The notes beneath the pieces are model-generated. The model was not told where the DNA came from and ran no database searches. It was given only the letters and a program-made list of their open reading frames with translations. Below are positions 8,288 to 17,382 of a stretch of 64,000 nucleotides of DNA, piece after piece. Source of the DNA: Desulfobacterales bacterium. Its GTDB lineage: Bacteria; Desulfobacterota; Desulfobacteria; Desulfobacterales; Desulfosalsimonadaceae. Position numbers and translations under genes: made by a program. Numbering within the stretch: the first letter of the stretch is position 1; each line of letters starts with the position of its first letter. The stretch is taken from contig JAGXKN010000002.1 in assembly GCA_018335195.1 (NCBI GenBank), positions 1 through 64,000 on the forward strand. Reading direction: 5' to 3'.

Positions 8288-9634
8288 TTAGGCTTCCCAG
8301 CTATCTATCCAGTCCACGGTTCTGAGGCCCACGGGCGTATTGACTTCATGGGCCGGAAAGATGGAACTGTTTTCTGGCTCCAGAATGGGGAAATCAAAGG
8401 ATTTGACTTTTTTGGTTTCTCCGACAAGAACATCCTCCCTGGCATTGTGATCTTTTCCAATCGTCAAAATGCCGGAGGGGGTTTCAAAGGAGAGGCCGGA
8501 AGCGGCCATGGCAATTTCTTTTTTCGTCGGCCAGCCGCCGACCAGCGAGACGGCTTTTTCCACTGCATGCTTGTAGGCATAGATCGCCTGATACGCATGA
8601 TAGGCCGGGTAGGGCGGATACTTTCCGTAGGCCTTATGATAGTCTGCTACGAACTTTTTGTTCAACGGCCATTTGTCCTGAGGCGGATAGAGGAAATAAT
8701 GTGTTCCGGCACAGCAGATGATCTGATTTTCCGGGAAGTCTTCGCCCACCTCCTGCGGATACGGTTCGCCGCGTGACATGGCCATGCGGGCTTTTTTAAA
8801 CAAGCCCATGCCGATCGCCTGCTTGGTAAAGGTCACGGTGTCCCCGCCCCACATCGAGGAGTGGACGATTTCGGCTCCGGAGGAAAGCAGGGAGGAAATG
8901 TGAGCGGTATAGTCCTTGGTGTAAATCTGCGGCCATAAGGTCTTGACCACTTCCACGTGGGGCAGCAGTTTTTTAATGGCCCTTTCGAATATCATCCAGG
9001 AGTCCCGGCCCCAGGCATAATCCTGGTTGATGCCGGCGACCTTTTTCACGTCCGGATAGTGTTTCTGAATGTATCTGGCCAGGGCGATGTTATCGATTGC
9101 CAGGTGCGCGGCGGTGCGAAAGCCCAGCCCGTATTTCGGAACGTCGTAGGGCGATTTCTCTTTTTCCATCAGCACGTGGGTGCCGCAGTCATAGGCAAAA
9201 ATCAATCCGCCCAGTTCATCGCTCAGGGGTAAAATGGCCTTGCAGTCTGCAGACGAGATATAGCCCAGGATGATGTCCACTTTATCATCCATGATCAGTT
9301 TTCTTGCCAGTTTTACCTGTGAATCCGTTCCCCCGGCCTCGTCGTAGCTTTTCATTTCGATTTTCCGGCCGGCAATACCCCCTTGCTTGTTGATTTCCTC
9401 AGCGCAGATTTTAAATGAATTGTTTCCCGGGATGCCGAAGGGGCCGGAAGCGGGACCGGACAGAAAGCTCACCACGGCAACCTTCAAAGGCGTTTTGGGA
9501 ATGGACCGGTTTTCAGCGGCCGTGGCTTTCCTGACTTTGTAGGTCGCTCCGGCAAGGCCGGAAGCTGTAAGGCCAGCCCCGGCCAGCCCCATTTGTTTCA
9601 GCAAGCTCCTTCTGTTGAATCTTTTTTCATCCAT
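8288..9634 (-). CDS. HAAT-type ABC transporter substrate-binding protein with Tat signal
   Basis: A 448-residue periplasmic binding protein of the same broad family as the one at 330-1643. The start is placed at the ATG at 9632-9634, preceded by AGGAGG five bases away; the open frame runs 40 codons further upstream but without a ribosome site. The N-terminus has a twin-arginine motif (NRRSLLKQMGLAGAG) and a hydrophobic segment, so Tat export is likely. Binding-domain hallmarks include PLKVAVVSFLSGPASGPFG and a central aspartate-rich patch. It heads the livHMGF set and, by the family, captures the substrate and delivers it to LivH-LivM. Ligand unknown. Confidence 0.88.
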   Translation of the reverse strand: MDEKRFNRRSLLKQMGLAGAGLTASGLAGATYKVRKATAAENRSIPKTPLKVAVVSFLSGPASGPFGIPGNNSFKICAEEINKQGGIAGRKIEMKSYDEAGGTDSQVKLARKLIMDDKVDIILGYISSADCKAILPLSDELGGLIFAYDCGTHVLMEKEKSPYDVPKYGLGFRTAAHLAIDNIALARYIQKHYPDVKKVAGINQDYAWGRDSWMIFERAIKKLLPHVEVVKTLWPQIYTKDYTAHISSLLSSGAEIVHSSMWGGDTVTFTKQAIGMGLFKKARMAMSRGEPYPQEVGEDFPENQIICCAGTHYFLYPPQDKWPLNKKFVADYHKAYGKYPPYPAYHAYQAIYAYKHAVEKAVSLVGGWPTKKEIAMAASGLSFETPSGILTIGKDHNAREDVLVGETKKVKSFDFPILEPENSSIFPAHEVNTPVGLRTVDWIDSWEA

Positions 9635-9752
9635 AACAGCCTCCTTGCGTTTTCTTGGGCGCCATATCGGCATCTTTAAAAGGGCTTGCCGAATGGCGGT
9701 TTCGCCATTGCCCCGGGCATCTAAAAGCCGGAGCGTGGTATCCTCAGCCAGC

Positions 9753-9791
9753 AATCATTGAAAAATCCGGATTGCCGATTTTTCAACGATT
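9753..9791. repeat. Near-perfect 15-bp inverted repeat upstream of the HAAT operon
   Basis: AATCATTGAAAAATC (9753-9767) is repeated inverted at 9777-9791 with one mismatch and a 9-base spacer. It lies about 120-160 bases upstream of the binding-protein start on the minus strand. No T-run or gene end adjoins it, so an operator or leader structure is more likely than a terminator. Confidence 0.5.
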
Positions 9792-10271
9792 TAACATTTC
9801 CCGCCAGGTTGCGGTTGGGCTTTATCTGCTTCTCATACGAGATTTTATGGATTAAGCGGCCGTTTTGGGGTTGGAATCCGGCAATCAACAACGCTTCAGA
9901 CCGGTATCTGTTTGGGGATAATTTGAGCGTTTTGCCGACGGCCTTATGCGGATTGCAGGTGGTTAATGATCCGCTGCCGGAATTATTGTTTTGTTGGAAG
10001 ATCGGGTCGGGAAAAAGGTTTCGGGGGGTTTTCCGCGAAGGAAATCTGCTGCCGGGCAGAGATGCCCGGGATTTGCAGGGTGTTGCAGCACAAAGGCAAT
10101 CCCGGTTCTGCGCCCGTTGTGTGCGGCATTTGCCGTTTATCCGGAATCCGGAACCGTTGACGTGAATCAGGCCCAACACCAACCCCCTTTCTTTTCTGTA
10201 TTTTGTTTAAAGTTATAAACAGCGATCATAACGATGTCAAACTTAAAGTGCCGGGGGCAATGGTTTGTTGC

Positions 10272-10300
10272 TTGACAACCGGGATGCGTGGGTTCACTAT
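10272..10300 (+). promoter_or_regulatory. Possible sigma-70 promoter for the universal stress gene
   Basis: TTGACA at 10272-10277 is a perfect -35 box. Seventeen bases later CACTAT (10295-10300) is a weak -10 match. The universal stress ATG lies about 75 bases downstream. Only the -35 box is convincing. Confidence 0.35.
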
Positions 10301-10375
10301 TTTACATAAAAGTGTCCGGAATTGAGGGAAACAATTCATTTTCGAAATAACGTACAGATCGGGAAAGGGGAGAAT

Positions 10376-10771
10376 ATGAAAATCCTGGTGGGTTACAGCG
10401 GGTCGGGGGCTTCCAGGGCGACCCTGTCAGTTGCAAGGGATCACGCCCGGATCTTTAACGCGAAAGTCTTTATCATTACTTCCATGGAGGGCGGGGATCA
10501 TGAAACCGCTCAGGAAATCAAATCGGCTGAGAAGGGTCTGAAAGAAGCCCGGCAGTTTATGGAAGAAGGCGGCATCGAGTGTGAAACACATCAGGTGGTA
10601 CACGGACAAAGTCCGGGGGAGGATATCGTCTGGTATGCCGAAGACAATAATGTGGACCTTGTTTTTGTGGGGGTCGAGAAAAAATCAAAAGCTCAGAAAC
10701 TTCTTCTCGGGTCGAATGCACAGTACGTGATTCTCAAATCCCCGTGCCCGGTTACGACTGTAAAGAGTTGA
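10376..10771 (+). CDS. Universal stress protein, single UspA domain
   Basis: A 131-residue cytoplasmic protein of the UspA family. The start MKILVGYSGSGASRA is chosen because AAAGGGGAG precedes this ATG; the frame is open 18 codons further up without support. The C-terminal segment (LLLGSNAQYVILKSPCPV) keeps the spacing of the ATP-binding G-x9-G(S/T) motif, though the first glycine region (FVGVEKKSKAQ) is altered, so nucleotide binding is uncertain. Proteins of this type act in stress survival, often by binding ATP or partner proteins. It stands alone on the plus strand and is convergent with the tandem Usp gene. Confidence 0.88.
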   Translation: MKILVGYSGSGASRATLSVARDHARIFNAKVFIITSMEGGDHETAQEIKSAEKGLKEARQFMEEGGIECETHQVVHGQSPGEDIVWYAEDNNVDLVFVGVEKKSKAQKLLLGSNAQYVILKSPCPVTTVKS

Positions 10772-10848
10772 TTCTCGCCCGTCATACATGGTCATTGCCC
10801 AATATCCGGATGGACGCGCCCGATGCTTGTTCCCGCTTAGAAGAGATC

Positions 10849-11727
10849 TCAGCTTTTCTTCCCGCCCTGCCGGACGAGAAGAATCGGGTTGTGAACCCGG
10901 CTGATCAGGTCCAGGATGACCTGCGGATCCGAGTCGAGGGCATCGGCCGGCAGAACCAGGGGCCTGCGGTATTCCGCCTGCATCACGGTGACCAGGCCGG
11001 CGGCGGTATTTGTGCGGATGCGCCGGAATCGCAGGTGCAGCCCTTCAGATCCGGGCGTTTCGGATGCTGCGGAAAGTACCCGGTCGCGCAGTTTTTGATA
11101 AGCCGATTCCGTGTCTGCCGGGATGAGTATTTCTGTTTTCCGGCCCACGGCAAGGGAAAGGTCAACAGCCGCTCCCAGTGCAAGGCCGGACAGCTCCGAT
11201 CCCGTGTAAAGGGTCAGCACGGGAGATACCATCCGCAGGCCGCGTCCGAGGATCAGGATCATGGCGCTTCCTTCTTCCACCAGGCGGCGTACCGTTGACC
11301 CGGTGGACGACTGAAGAAGGGAACGGCCCAGCCGCCCGATCACGGTGAGATCCGCAGAGGCGGTTTGTTCGAGAATTTCGGAAATCACGCGACCGCGCCG
11401 CACGGAAAAGTTCCAGGAAACCCGGGATTGAGCGGCGGTTAGTGCCATCATCTGCCGGAGCCGCTCGGCCTGGGTGCGAAAGTCCCTTTCCACTTCGTCC
11501 CGGCTCAGCCGCCGGCTCCGGTATATCCCGATTTCCCAGGCAAAGGGATATCGGCAGAATTCCAGCAGATCTGCGTCTTCTACATACAGCCCCGAAATCT
11601 CCGATCCGAGTGCGGAAGCCAGGTGCGCGGCCGCTTCCAGTGCCGCCCGGCTGTGCGCGGATTCGTCCAGGGGCACCAGTATCCGCCTGACTCTGACGGG
11701 TTTGCCGGGTCGATCTTCAGGATTCAC
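10849..11727 (-). CDS. Tandem universal stress protein (two Usp domains)
   Basis: A 292-residue protein. The first half (about residues 10-155) is a clear Usp domain: VRRILVPLDESAHSRAALE, and VIGRLGRSLLQSSTGSTVRR fits the ATP-loop G-x2-G-x9-G-S-T. The second half resembles a Usp fold but has lost the glycine loop, as often seen in tandem Usp proteins. The GTG start at 11727 has AAGGAGG five bases upstream and lies 11 bases inside the end of the LonB-like protease gene, so the two genes are translationally coupled. Shared expression suggests a joint role in stress and protein quality control. Confidence 0.85.
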   Translation of the reverse strand: MNPEDRPGKPVRVRRILVPLDESAHSRAALEAAAHLASALGSEISGLYVEDADLLEFCRYPFAWEIGIYRSRRLSRDEVERDFRTQAERLRQMMALTAAQSRVSWNFSVRRGRVISEILEQTASADLTVIGRLGRSLLQSSTGSTVRRLVEEGSAMILILGRGLRMVSPVLTLYTGSELSGLALGAAVDLSLAVGRKTEILIPADTESAYQKLRDRVLSAASETPGSEGLHLRFRRIRTNTAAGLVTVMQAEYRRPLVLPADALDSDPQVILDLISRVHNPILLVRQGGKKS

Positions 11728-14206
11728 GTTGACCTCCTTGCTCGGTCTCCCGGGAGAATTTACGCATGTTTTCCGCCATTTCCGCCAGGGTTTTCCGGAC
11801 CATGTCGTTTACCGTGTCTTCCGGGTAGCGGTTGTTTTCGTCTGCCCGGCCCGCGGATATGCCGGTGAGCATTTCGATGCCCGCATCCACGGTCTCGATC
11901 GGGTAGATGTGGAATTTTTCGTCTGCCACGGCTTGGACCACGTCCTTGCGCAGCATCAGGTGCTTGACGTTGGCCGCCGGGATCAGCACCCCCTGTCTGC
12001 CGGTCAGGCCTTTTCTGGTTCTGGTGCACACATCGAAAAAGCCCTCGATTTTTTCGTTGACCCCGCCAATGGCCTGGATCTCGCCGAACTGGTTGACCGA
12101 GCCGGTTACGGCAAGCCCCTGGTTCACGGGTGCACCGGAAATGGCAGAAAGCAGTGCATACAACTCGGCCGAAGAGGCGCTGTCGCCCTCGATGCCGCCG
12201 TAGGACTGCTCGAATACCAGGGAGGCTTTCAGCGACAAGGGGCGGTCCACGGCGTACCGGGCCCCGAGAAACCCGGAGAGAATCAGCACGCCCTTGGAAT
12301 GCAGGGGACCGCTGAGCTTGGCTTCCCGCTCGATATCAATGACTTCGCCCTTTCCCATCTGGATGCGGGCGGTGATGCGGTTGGGCCGGCCGAACATGAA
12401 ATCGCCCAGGTTCAGGATGGAAAGGCCGTTGACCTGTCCGGTGCTCTCGCCGTCCGTGTCGATCATCAGCGTGCCGCGCTCGATTTCCTCGTGGATGCGC
12501 TGGCGCAGGCGATCTGAGCGATAAGTTCGGAACTCCACGGCCTTGTCCACATCCCCGGCGCTGACGTGCTGATTTCCGTTCTGTGCGGCCCAGTAGTCGG
12601 CTTCCACCAGCAGGTCGCTGATGTCCTTGATCTTGGTGCTCATTTTTTCGCCGTCGCCGACCATTCTTGAGATTTGTTCGATCATTTTCCCGACAGCGCT
12701 TCTGTCAAAGTGCCGGAGATTTTCCCTTTCAATGACGGTTTTAAAAAGCCGTGCAGACATGTCCTGGTTTCCGCTGTCGCGCTCCATTTGAACGTCAAAG
12801 TCCGCTGCCACCTTAAAAAGTTCCGCAAATTCAGGGTCGTATTGCTGCAGCACGTAGTAGACATACGGGCTGCCGATCATCACCACCTTGACGTTTAAGG
12901 AGATGGGCTCCGGCTCCAGTGTCATGGTGCTCATCAAGCTGAACATCTCGGCAAGCGATTCAATCCGGATCTGGCCGGATCGCAGCGCCCGTTTCAAACC
13001 TTCCCAGGCCCCGGGCTGGGTGAGCGCCTTGCGGGCATCGATAATCAGGAATCCGCCGTTGGCCCGGTGTAGTGCCCCGGATTTGATCAGGTTGAAATCC
13101 GTGATCAGGGTTCCCATTTGGGACATGTGCTCCACCTTGCCCACAAGGTTGGCATACGTGGGATTGTCCTCGTATACCACCGGCGCGCCTTCCTGCCGGC
13201 TGTTGTCTACCAGCAGGTTGACCTTGTAGCGCCGGGTGGCCGGCGAATCCATGTCCGTGTCCTCGCCGCTGAGATATCCCTGCTGTTGCTGCTGAAGCTG
13301 GGGCATGGCGCCGCCGCCTCCGGCGACGCCCTGGCCCTGCTGCCCGCCGGTCATGAACATCTGGAGGTTTTCCAGGATGTCGTTTTCCACCGCGTCCAGA
13401 TGGGCACTGATTTTGCCTTCATCCGCGTATTTTTTCCGGAGCTCGTCGATCAGGGGAGAAATGGCGTAGCGGGCCACTTCATTGTTCAGATCCTGGATCT
13501 TTTGACGGATTTCCTTCTGCCAGCGGGGGATTTTCTGAAACACCTTCTGGGATTCTTCCTGGACTTCCTCGATCTTTTTTTCAATTTCCCGGCGCTGGTC
13601 TTCGGGCAACTGCTGGTATTCGTCGGGCGGCATGACTTCGCCATCATCCTTGAGCGGCGCAAATGCGATGCCGTTGGGCGTGCGCACCAGGGAAAGACCC
13701 TTTTCCCTGGCCTTGTTGTTGACGTCCTCAAAAGCTTTCTGCTGCTGGTCCTTGAATTCCTGCTGCACGGCCTGGAGGCGGTTCTGGTATTCCTCGCTTT
13801 CAAACGAGGCCTTCAGGGCGTTTCGCGCCTCCAGGATCGCGGTTTTCATGTCATCTGCGAATTTCCCCCCCTGGCCGGCCGGAAATTCCAGGACCTTCGG
13901 CCGGCTGGTTTCTTCAAAGTTGTTCACATAGCACCAGTCCGAAGGGGTGGCGGCTTCTTTTGCCCTCTTGTCTAAGGTCTGCCGCACCATGCTGTGCCGC
14001 CCCGTGCCGGGCGGTCCCAGGGCAAAAATGTTGAACCCGTAACGCTGCAGCCCGGTGCCGAATTTCAGGGATTCCACGGCTCTTGGCTGGGCAAGGGCTT
14101 CGCTGATCTCTTCGAGCGGATCGACATCCGCTGTGGTCTGGAATGAAAATTTTTCCGGATCACAGGAACGGTGAACCTGCTCTGCATTGAGGCGCTGAGG
14201 TGCCAT
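11717..14206 (-). CDS. LonB-like ATP-dependent protease (AAA_32 plus Lon protease domain)
   Basis: An 829-residue protein of the soluble Lon-like family that has an AAA_32-type N-terminal region and a C-terminal Lon protease domain. The nucleotide loop reads GPPGTGRHS, with Arg at the usual Lys, a form common in this family. A long helical middle section with glutamine-rich stretches follows (about residues 150-330). The Ser-Lys dyad is visible: serine in EGDSASSAELYALLS and lysine in GGVNEKIEGFF. The start has AGGAGG six bases upstream. It overlaps the downstream tandem Usp gene. It probably degrades damaged or regulatory proteins in the cytoplasm. Confidence 0.92.
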   Translation of the reverse strand: MAPQRLNAEQVHRSCDPEKFSFQTTADVDPLEEISEALAQPRAVESLKFGTGLQRYGFNIFALGPPGTGRHSMVRQTLDKRAKEAATPSDWCYVNNFEETSRPKVLEFPAGQGGKFADDMKTAILEARNALKASFESEEYQNRLQAVQQEFKDQQQKAFEDVNNKAREKGLSLVRTPNGIAFAPLKDDGEVMPPDEYQQLPEDQRREIEKKIEEVQEESQKVFQKIPRWQKEIRQKIQDLNNEVARYAISPLIDELRKKYADEGKISAHLDAVENDILENLQMFMTGGQQGQGVAGGGGAMPQLQQQQQGYLSGEDTDMDSPATRRYKVNLLVDNSRQEGAPVVYEDNPTYANLVGKVEHMSQMGTLITDFNLIKSGALHRANGGFLIIDARKALTQPGAWEGLKRALRSGQIRIESLAEMFSLMSTMTLEPEPISLNVKVVMIGSPYVYYVLQQYDPEFAELFKVAADFDVQMERDSGNQDMSARLFKTVIERENLRHFDRSAVGKMIEQISRMVGDGEKMSTKIKDISDLLVEADYWAAQNGNQHVSAGDVDKAVEFRTYRSDRLRQRIHEEIERGTLMIDTDGESTGQVNGLSILNLGDFMFGRPNRITARIQMGKGEVIDIEREAKLSGPLHSKGVLILSGFLGARYAVDRPLSLKASLVFEQSYGGIEGDSASSAELYALLSAISGAPVNQGLAVTGSVNQFGEIQAIGGVNEKIEGFFDVCTRTRKGLTGRQGVLIPAANVKHLMLRKDVVQAVADEKFHIYPIETVDAGIEMLTGISAGRADENNRYPEDTVNDMVRKTLAEMAENMRKFSRETEQGGQRES

Positions 14207-14360
14207 GGGTCCTCCTGGTGTTTGAAAGTGAAGGATCAGTTTCCATATCAGATTTTATGCATACCTGTCGGGCTTTTCAAACAATAGATTTGACGGTCTT
14301 TCCGCACGGGGATAATATGAAATGTAAATCTTTGAGATTATCCGTATTTCTGCTTTGCTC

Positions 14361-14388
14361 TTGACATGCCCGGGAAAACGTTTATTTT
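14361..14388 (+). promoter_or_regulatory. Likely sigma-70 promoter for the amylosucrase gene
   Basis: A perfect -35 box TTGACA (14361-14366) is followed after 16 bases by TATTTT (14383-14388). The start codon lies about 70 bases downstream. A second candidate, TTGACG at 14290 with GATAAT at 14311, lies further upstream with a short 15-base spacer. Confidence 0.5.
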
Positions 14389-14457
14389 TGCGGTCTTTTC
14401 TTGATTCCCTGTGAATCGGTGGAACCCCAACGTGTTTGTCTGGAGGCGACAGCAGCT

Positions 14458-16419
14458 ATGAATGGCAGCCGAGACTGGATTCCCCGGCACGCGGAAAAAG
14501 CGCTGGAGCGGCTGCTCCCGCGGGTCCGCACGGCCATGGGGCCTTATGATGAAAAATATGAAAGGCTTTGGCAGGGGTTTGAAACCCGGCTGCGGCTGTA
14601 CTGGGAAAGGCTGTTCCGGATACTGGTGCAGCTTTACGGATGGCAGTATGATTTTTTCTACCACCTGGAGCAGATCCTGATCATGGCCGCGCGCAGCTGG
14701 GCCGATCGCCCGGAATATTTAAAGGCGCTGGATGCGCACCGGGAAGCCGATCCCCAGTGGTTCCAGTCCCAGGAGACGGTCGGCGGCGTGCTGTATGTGG
14801 ATCTGTTCAGCGACAACCTGGCGGGACTGCACGATCATATCGCTTATTTCAAAAAGCTCGGCCTGACCTACCTGCACCTGATGCCCATGTTTGACGTGCC
14901 CCACGGCAGCAGCGACGGCGGATATGCGGTAAGCGACTACCGGGCCATCAATCCGGATATCGGCACCATGGAGGAACTCTCGGCCCTGGCCCGGATCCTG
15001 CATGAAGAAGGCATCAGCCTGGTGCTTGATTTCGTGTTAAACCACACCTCGGATGGTCATATCTGGGCCCGCCGGGCCAAATCCGGCGATCCGGATTACC
15101 GGGAATATTACCTGATGTTTGATGAGCGTACCATACCGGATCAATACCAGCACCATCTGCGGGATGTCTTTCCGGATGTGCGACGGGGCTGCTTTACATA
15201 TAACGAGGAGACCGGCACGTGGGTGTGGACCACGTTCAACAGTTTTCAGTGGGATCTGAATTACGCCAACCCGGCCGTGTTCCGGGCCATGGCCGAAGAG
15301 ATGCTGTTTTTAGCCAACCAGGGCGTCCAGGTGCTGCGCCTGGATGCGGTGGCATTCATCTGGAAGCGCCTGGGAACCAGCTGCGAAAACCTGCCGGAAG
15401 CGCACATGCTGGTAAAGGCATTTAACGCCGTGGCCCGGATTGCTGCGCCCGGACTGCTGTTCAAATCCGAGGCCATCGTGCATCCGGATGAAGTGCTCCG
15501 CTACATCGCCCCGGAGGAGTGCCAGCTTTCCTATAATCCGCTGCTCATGGCGCTTTTGTGGGAGGCGCTGGCCACCCGCGAGGTCAAGCTGCTCAATCAC
15601 GCCATGTGGAAGCGCTCCCGCATTCACCCGGAATGCGCCTGGGTGAACTACCTGCGCTGCCACGATGATATCGGCTGGACCTTTGACGACAGTGATGCGC
15701 GGGAGGTGGGCATCGATCCCCATGCGCACCGGCAGTTTTTAAACCGGTTTTATATCGGCGGATTTCCCGGCTCCTTCGCCCGGGGCCTGCCGTTTCAGTA
15801 CAACCCGGATACCGGGGATCTGCGCATTTCCGGGACCCTGGCATCCCTGGCCGGTCTGGAGTACGGACTGGAGCGCGAGGATCCGGATCTGATCGAAGAA
15901 GCGGTAGGGCGCATCAACCTGCTGAGAAGCATCATGCTCAGCGCGGGCGGGATCCCCCTGATCTACCTGGGAGAGGAATGGGGCATGTTAAATGATTATA
16001 CCTATCTTTCGGATCCGGCCAAGGCAAGCGACAGCCGCTGGGTGCACCGGGCACGTCAGCGGTGGGAGTCCGGAGACGCCGTGGGAGACGCTGAAGCCCT
16101 GCAGTGGCGGTTTTTCAATGAGCTGACCGGCCTGATCCGTTTGCGCAAGCAGTTGCCCGCCCTGCGAAATGGGAACATGGAGGTCATTGATACGGCAAAT
16201 CCCCATGTGTTCGGGTTTATTCGGGAGCACGGGGAGCAGAAGCTGCTGATCCTCAATAATTTTTCAGAGCATCCCCAGGAAGTGGCCCAGCAGCAGTTAA
16301 ACGCGGTCACTGCTGCCACCCGGTTTGCCGACCGGGTCACGGACAGAAGCATTGAAAACGGAACCGTACTGGAACTTTCGCCATACCGGTTCGCGTGGCT
16401 GGAATGCCGCCGGGGCTGA
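14458..16419 (+). CDS. Amylosucrase (GH13 family)
   Basis: A 653-residue alpha-amylase-superfamily enzyme. By the family it moves glucose from sucrose onto alpha-glucan and releases fructose. Catalytic parts are all present: DFVLNHTSDGH, the nucleophile in VLRLDAVAFIWKRLGT, the acid/base glutamate in LLFKSEAIVHPDEV and the transition-state aspartate in LRCHDDIGW. The N-terminal helical domain (about residues 1-90) and the phrase RLDAVAFIWK are specific to amylosucrases rather than to amylases or trehalose synthases. The ATG at 14458 has GGAGG upstream; a TTG 19 codons earlier is less likely. No signal peptide, so it is cytoplasmic. No sucrose transporter or glycogen gene is adjacent. Confidence 0.92.
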   Translation: MNGSRDWIPRHAEKALERLLPRVRTAMGPYDEKYERLWQGFETRLRLYWERLFRILVQLYGWQYDFFYHLEQILIMAARSWADRPEYLKALDAHREADPQWFQSQETVGGVLYVDLFSDNLAGLHDHIAYFKKLGLTYLHLMPMFDVPHGSSDGGYAVSDYRAINPDIGTMEELSALARILHEEGISLVLDFVLNHTSDGHIWARRAKSGDPDYREYYLMFDERTIPDQYQHHLRDVFPDVRRGCFTYNEETGTWVWTTFNSFQWDLNYANPAVFRAMAEEMLFLANQGVQVLRLDAVAFIWKRLGTSCENLPEAHMLVKAFNAVARIAAPGLLFKSEAIVHPDEVLRYIAPEECQLSYNPLLMALLWEALATREVKLLNHAMWKRSRIHPECAWVNYLRCHDDIGWTFDDSDAREVGIDPHAHRQFLNRFYIGGFPGSFARGLPFQYNPDTGDLRISGTLASLAGLEYGLEREDPDLIEEAVGRINLLRSIMLSAGGIPLIYLGEEWGMLNDYTYLSDPAKASDSRWVHRARQRWESGDAVGDAEALQWRFFNELTGLIRLRKQLPALRNGNMEVIDTANPHVFGFIREHGEQKLLILNNFSEHPQEVAQQQLNAVTAATRFADRVTDRSIENGTVLELSPYRFAWLECRRG

Positions 16420-16431
16420 TGTAATCGGGAA

Positions 16432-16953
16432 TTAGATCAGGGAAAAGGCTTTCAGGTATTCCCTGACGCAGTTCAGGGTGCCCACGAACATGCGCGATCC
16501 GATCAGTACGGTGAATACGTCGTCGGGGTTGCCGCAGGTGCTGGCGAACTCCGGGCCGATGACCGCGGCCGGGTCCTTGGCCTGTGGGTTGTCGTTCATG
16601 GCTGCCAGGTAGGTGTCAAACCGTTTTTTGACCACGTCGAAATAATTGATGTTCTGGCCGGTCATCAGGCCGGCGGTTTCTGAGAGGCTCTGGGAGAACT
16701 GCTGCACCGCGTTCCAGTAGACCTCCATGAGCGGGGTCTTGTGCGGGCTGTTTTCCAGCAGGTAGGCCGCGGACCAGCCCGCGCTGATGATTTTTAAAAC
16801 CGGCAGCTCGTATTCAACGGTCGTGGCATCAATTTCTGCGGATTCCGGCAACTGGGCCATGAGTTCCTTGACGTCTTCCCGGTCCACGGCAAAATTGAAC
16901 AGATCCTCGCCGGCTTTTTCAACTGCGCTTTTTTCCTGGTCTTCCTGGTTCAT
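16432..16953 (-). CDS. Conserved-looking hypothetical protein, 173 residues
   Basis: Not recognised. The protein is soluble, acidic and predicted largely helical, with no signal peptide and no membrane segment. The middle part (KIISAGWSAAYLLENSPHKTP) and the end (SRMFVGTLNCVREYLKAFSLI) are amphipathic. Two cysteines occur but no metal motif. It converges on the amylosucrase gene with only 12 bases between the stops. Upstream is a 429-base gap. The ribosome site is weak (GAAAGA about 6 bases before the ATG). Codon use fits its neighbours, so it is probably a real gene. Confidence 0.7.
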   Translation of the reverse strand: MNQEDQEKSAVEKAGEDLFNFAVDREDVKELMAQLPESAEIDATTVEYELPVLKIISAGWSAAYLLENSPHKTPLMEVYWNAVQQFSQSLSETAGLMTGQNINYFDVVKKRFDTYLAAMNDNPQAKDPAAVIGPEFASTCGNPDDVFTVLIGSRMFVGTLNCVREYLKAFSLI

Positions 16954-17382
16954 GGGAATCTTTCGGTGTGTTGTTTTTTCGGGTTGTGTTTTTTGCTGAG
17001 ATATCCAATATCTGTTGGAAGCCGGATTGTCAAGAATCGGTCAGGCGGCAAGCGGATTTCTGTTTTCAAAATCCGTTGCGCCCTGCAAAAAACCCCCAGA
17101 GTTTTCGAGGATTTTCGCAGGGGCCGGCCGGCGGGGATAATTTGTTCGAATGCTGACCGCTGGCGCGCTCAATGCATCTCACAAATCATTCCCGCCGTCT
17201 GCCCCTGTCCAGACTCCCCGACAGGCTTCCCCCATCTATTACCGGAAGGCTTCAAACATCCCGGAATTCAAAGACAAACCATTCGAATTGGGGTAGCCGG
17301 AAAAGGGTCTGCTGTGGGACCCGGCAAGCGAAGCACGCGGGAAAGCTCTGAAGTCGGGGTTTTCCCGGGGGGCGCGGTGGTA
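16954..17382. other. 429-bp intergenic stretch without a recognised gene
   Basis: It lies between the start of the 173-residue gene and the stop of the polyferredoxin gene, both on the minus strand. Base composition is mixed, and the open frames crossing it have no ribosome sites. A short stretch near 17270-17335 vaguely resembles part of a c-di-GMP riboswitch but lacks core elements. I see no other structured element. Confidence 0.5.

Larger units (their letters stand above)
9635..10375. other. 741-bp divergent intergenic region
   Basis: This gap separates the minus-strand transporter operon from the plus-strand universal stress gene. It holds a near-perfect 15-bp inverted repeat (9753-9767 with 9777-9791), a 7-bp repeat around 9694-9711 just before the binding-protein gene, and a possible sigma-70 promoter at 10272-10300. 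Two overlapping antiparallel open frames (about 9758-10182) look fortuitous because neither has a ribosome site or recognisable sequence. No tRNA or sigma-54 site was found. Confidence 0.6.

Noticed and set aside
9758-10182. Overlapping open frames of 135 and 153 codons on opposite strands
   Set aside because: No ribosome sites and no recognisable protein features; they mirror each other in a non-coding gap.
17270-17335. Stretch resembling part of a c-di-GMP-I (GEMM) riboswitch on the plus strand
   Set aside because: The ACAAACC...GAA part is similar, but the GACGCAAAGCC core is missing and no plus-strand gene follows.
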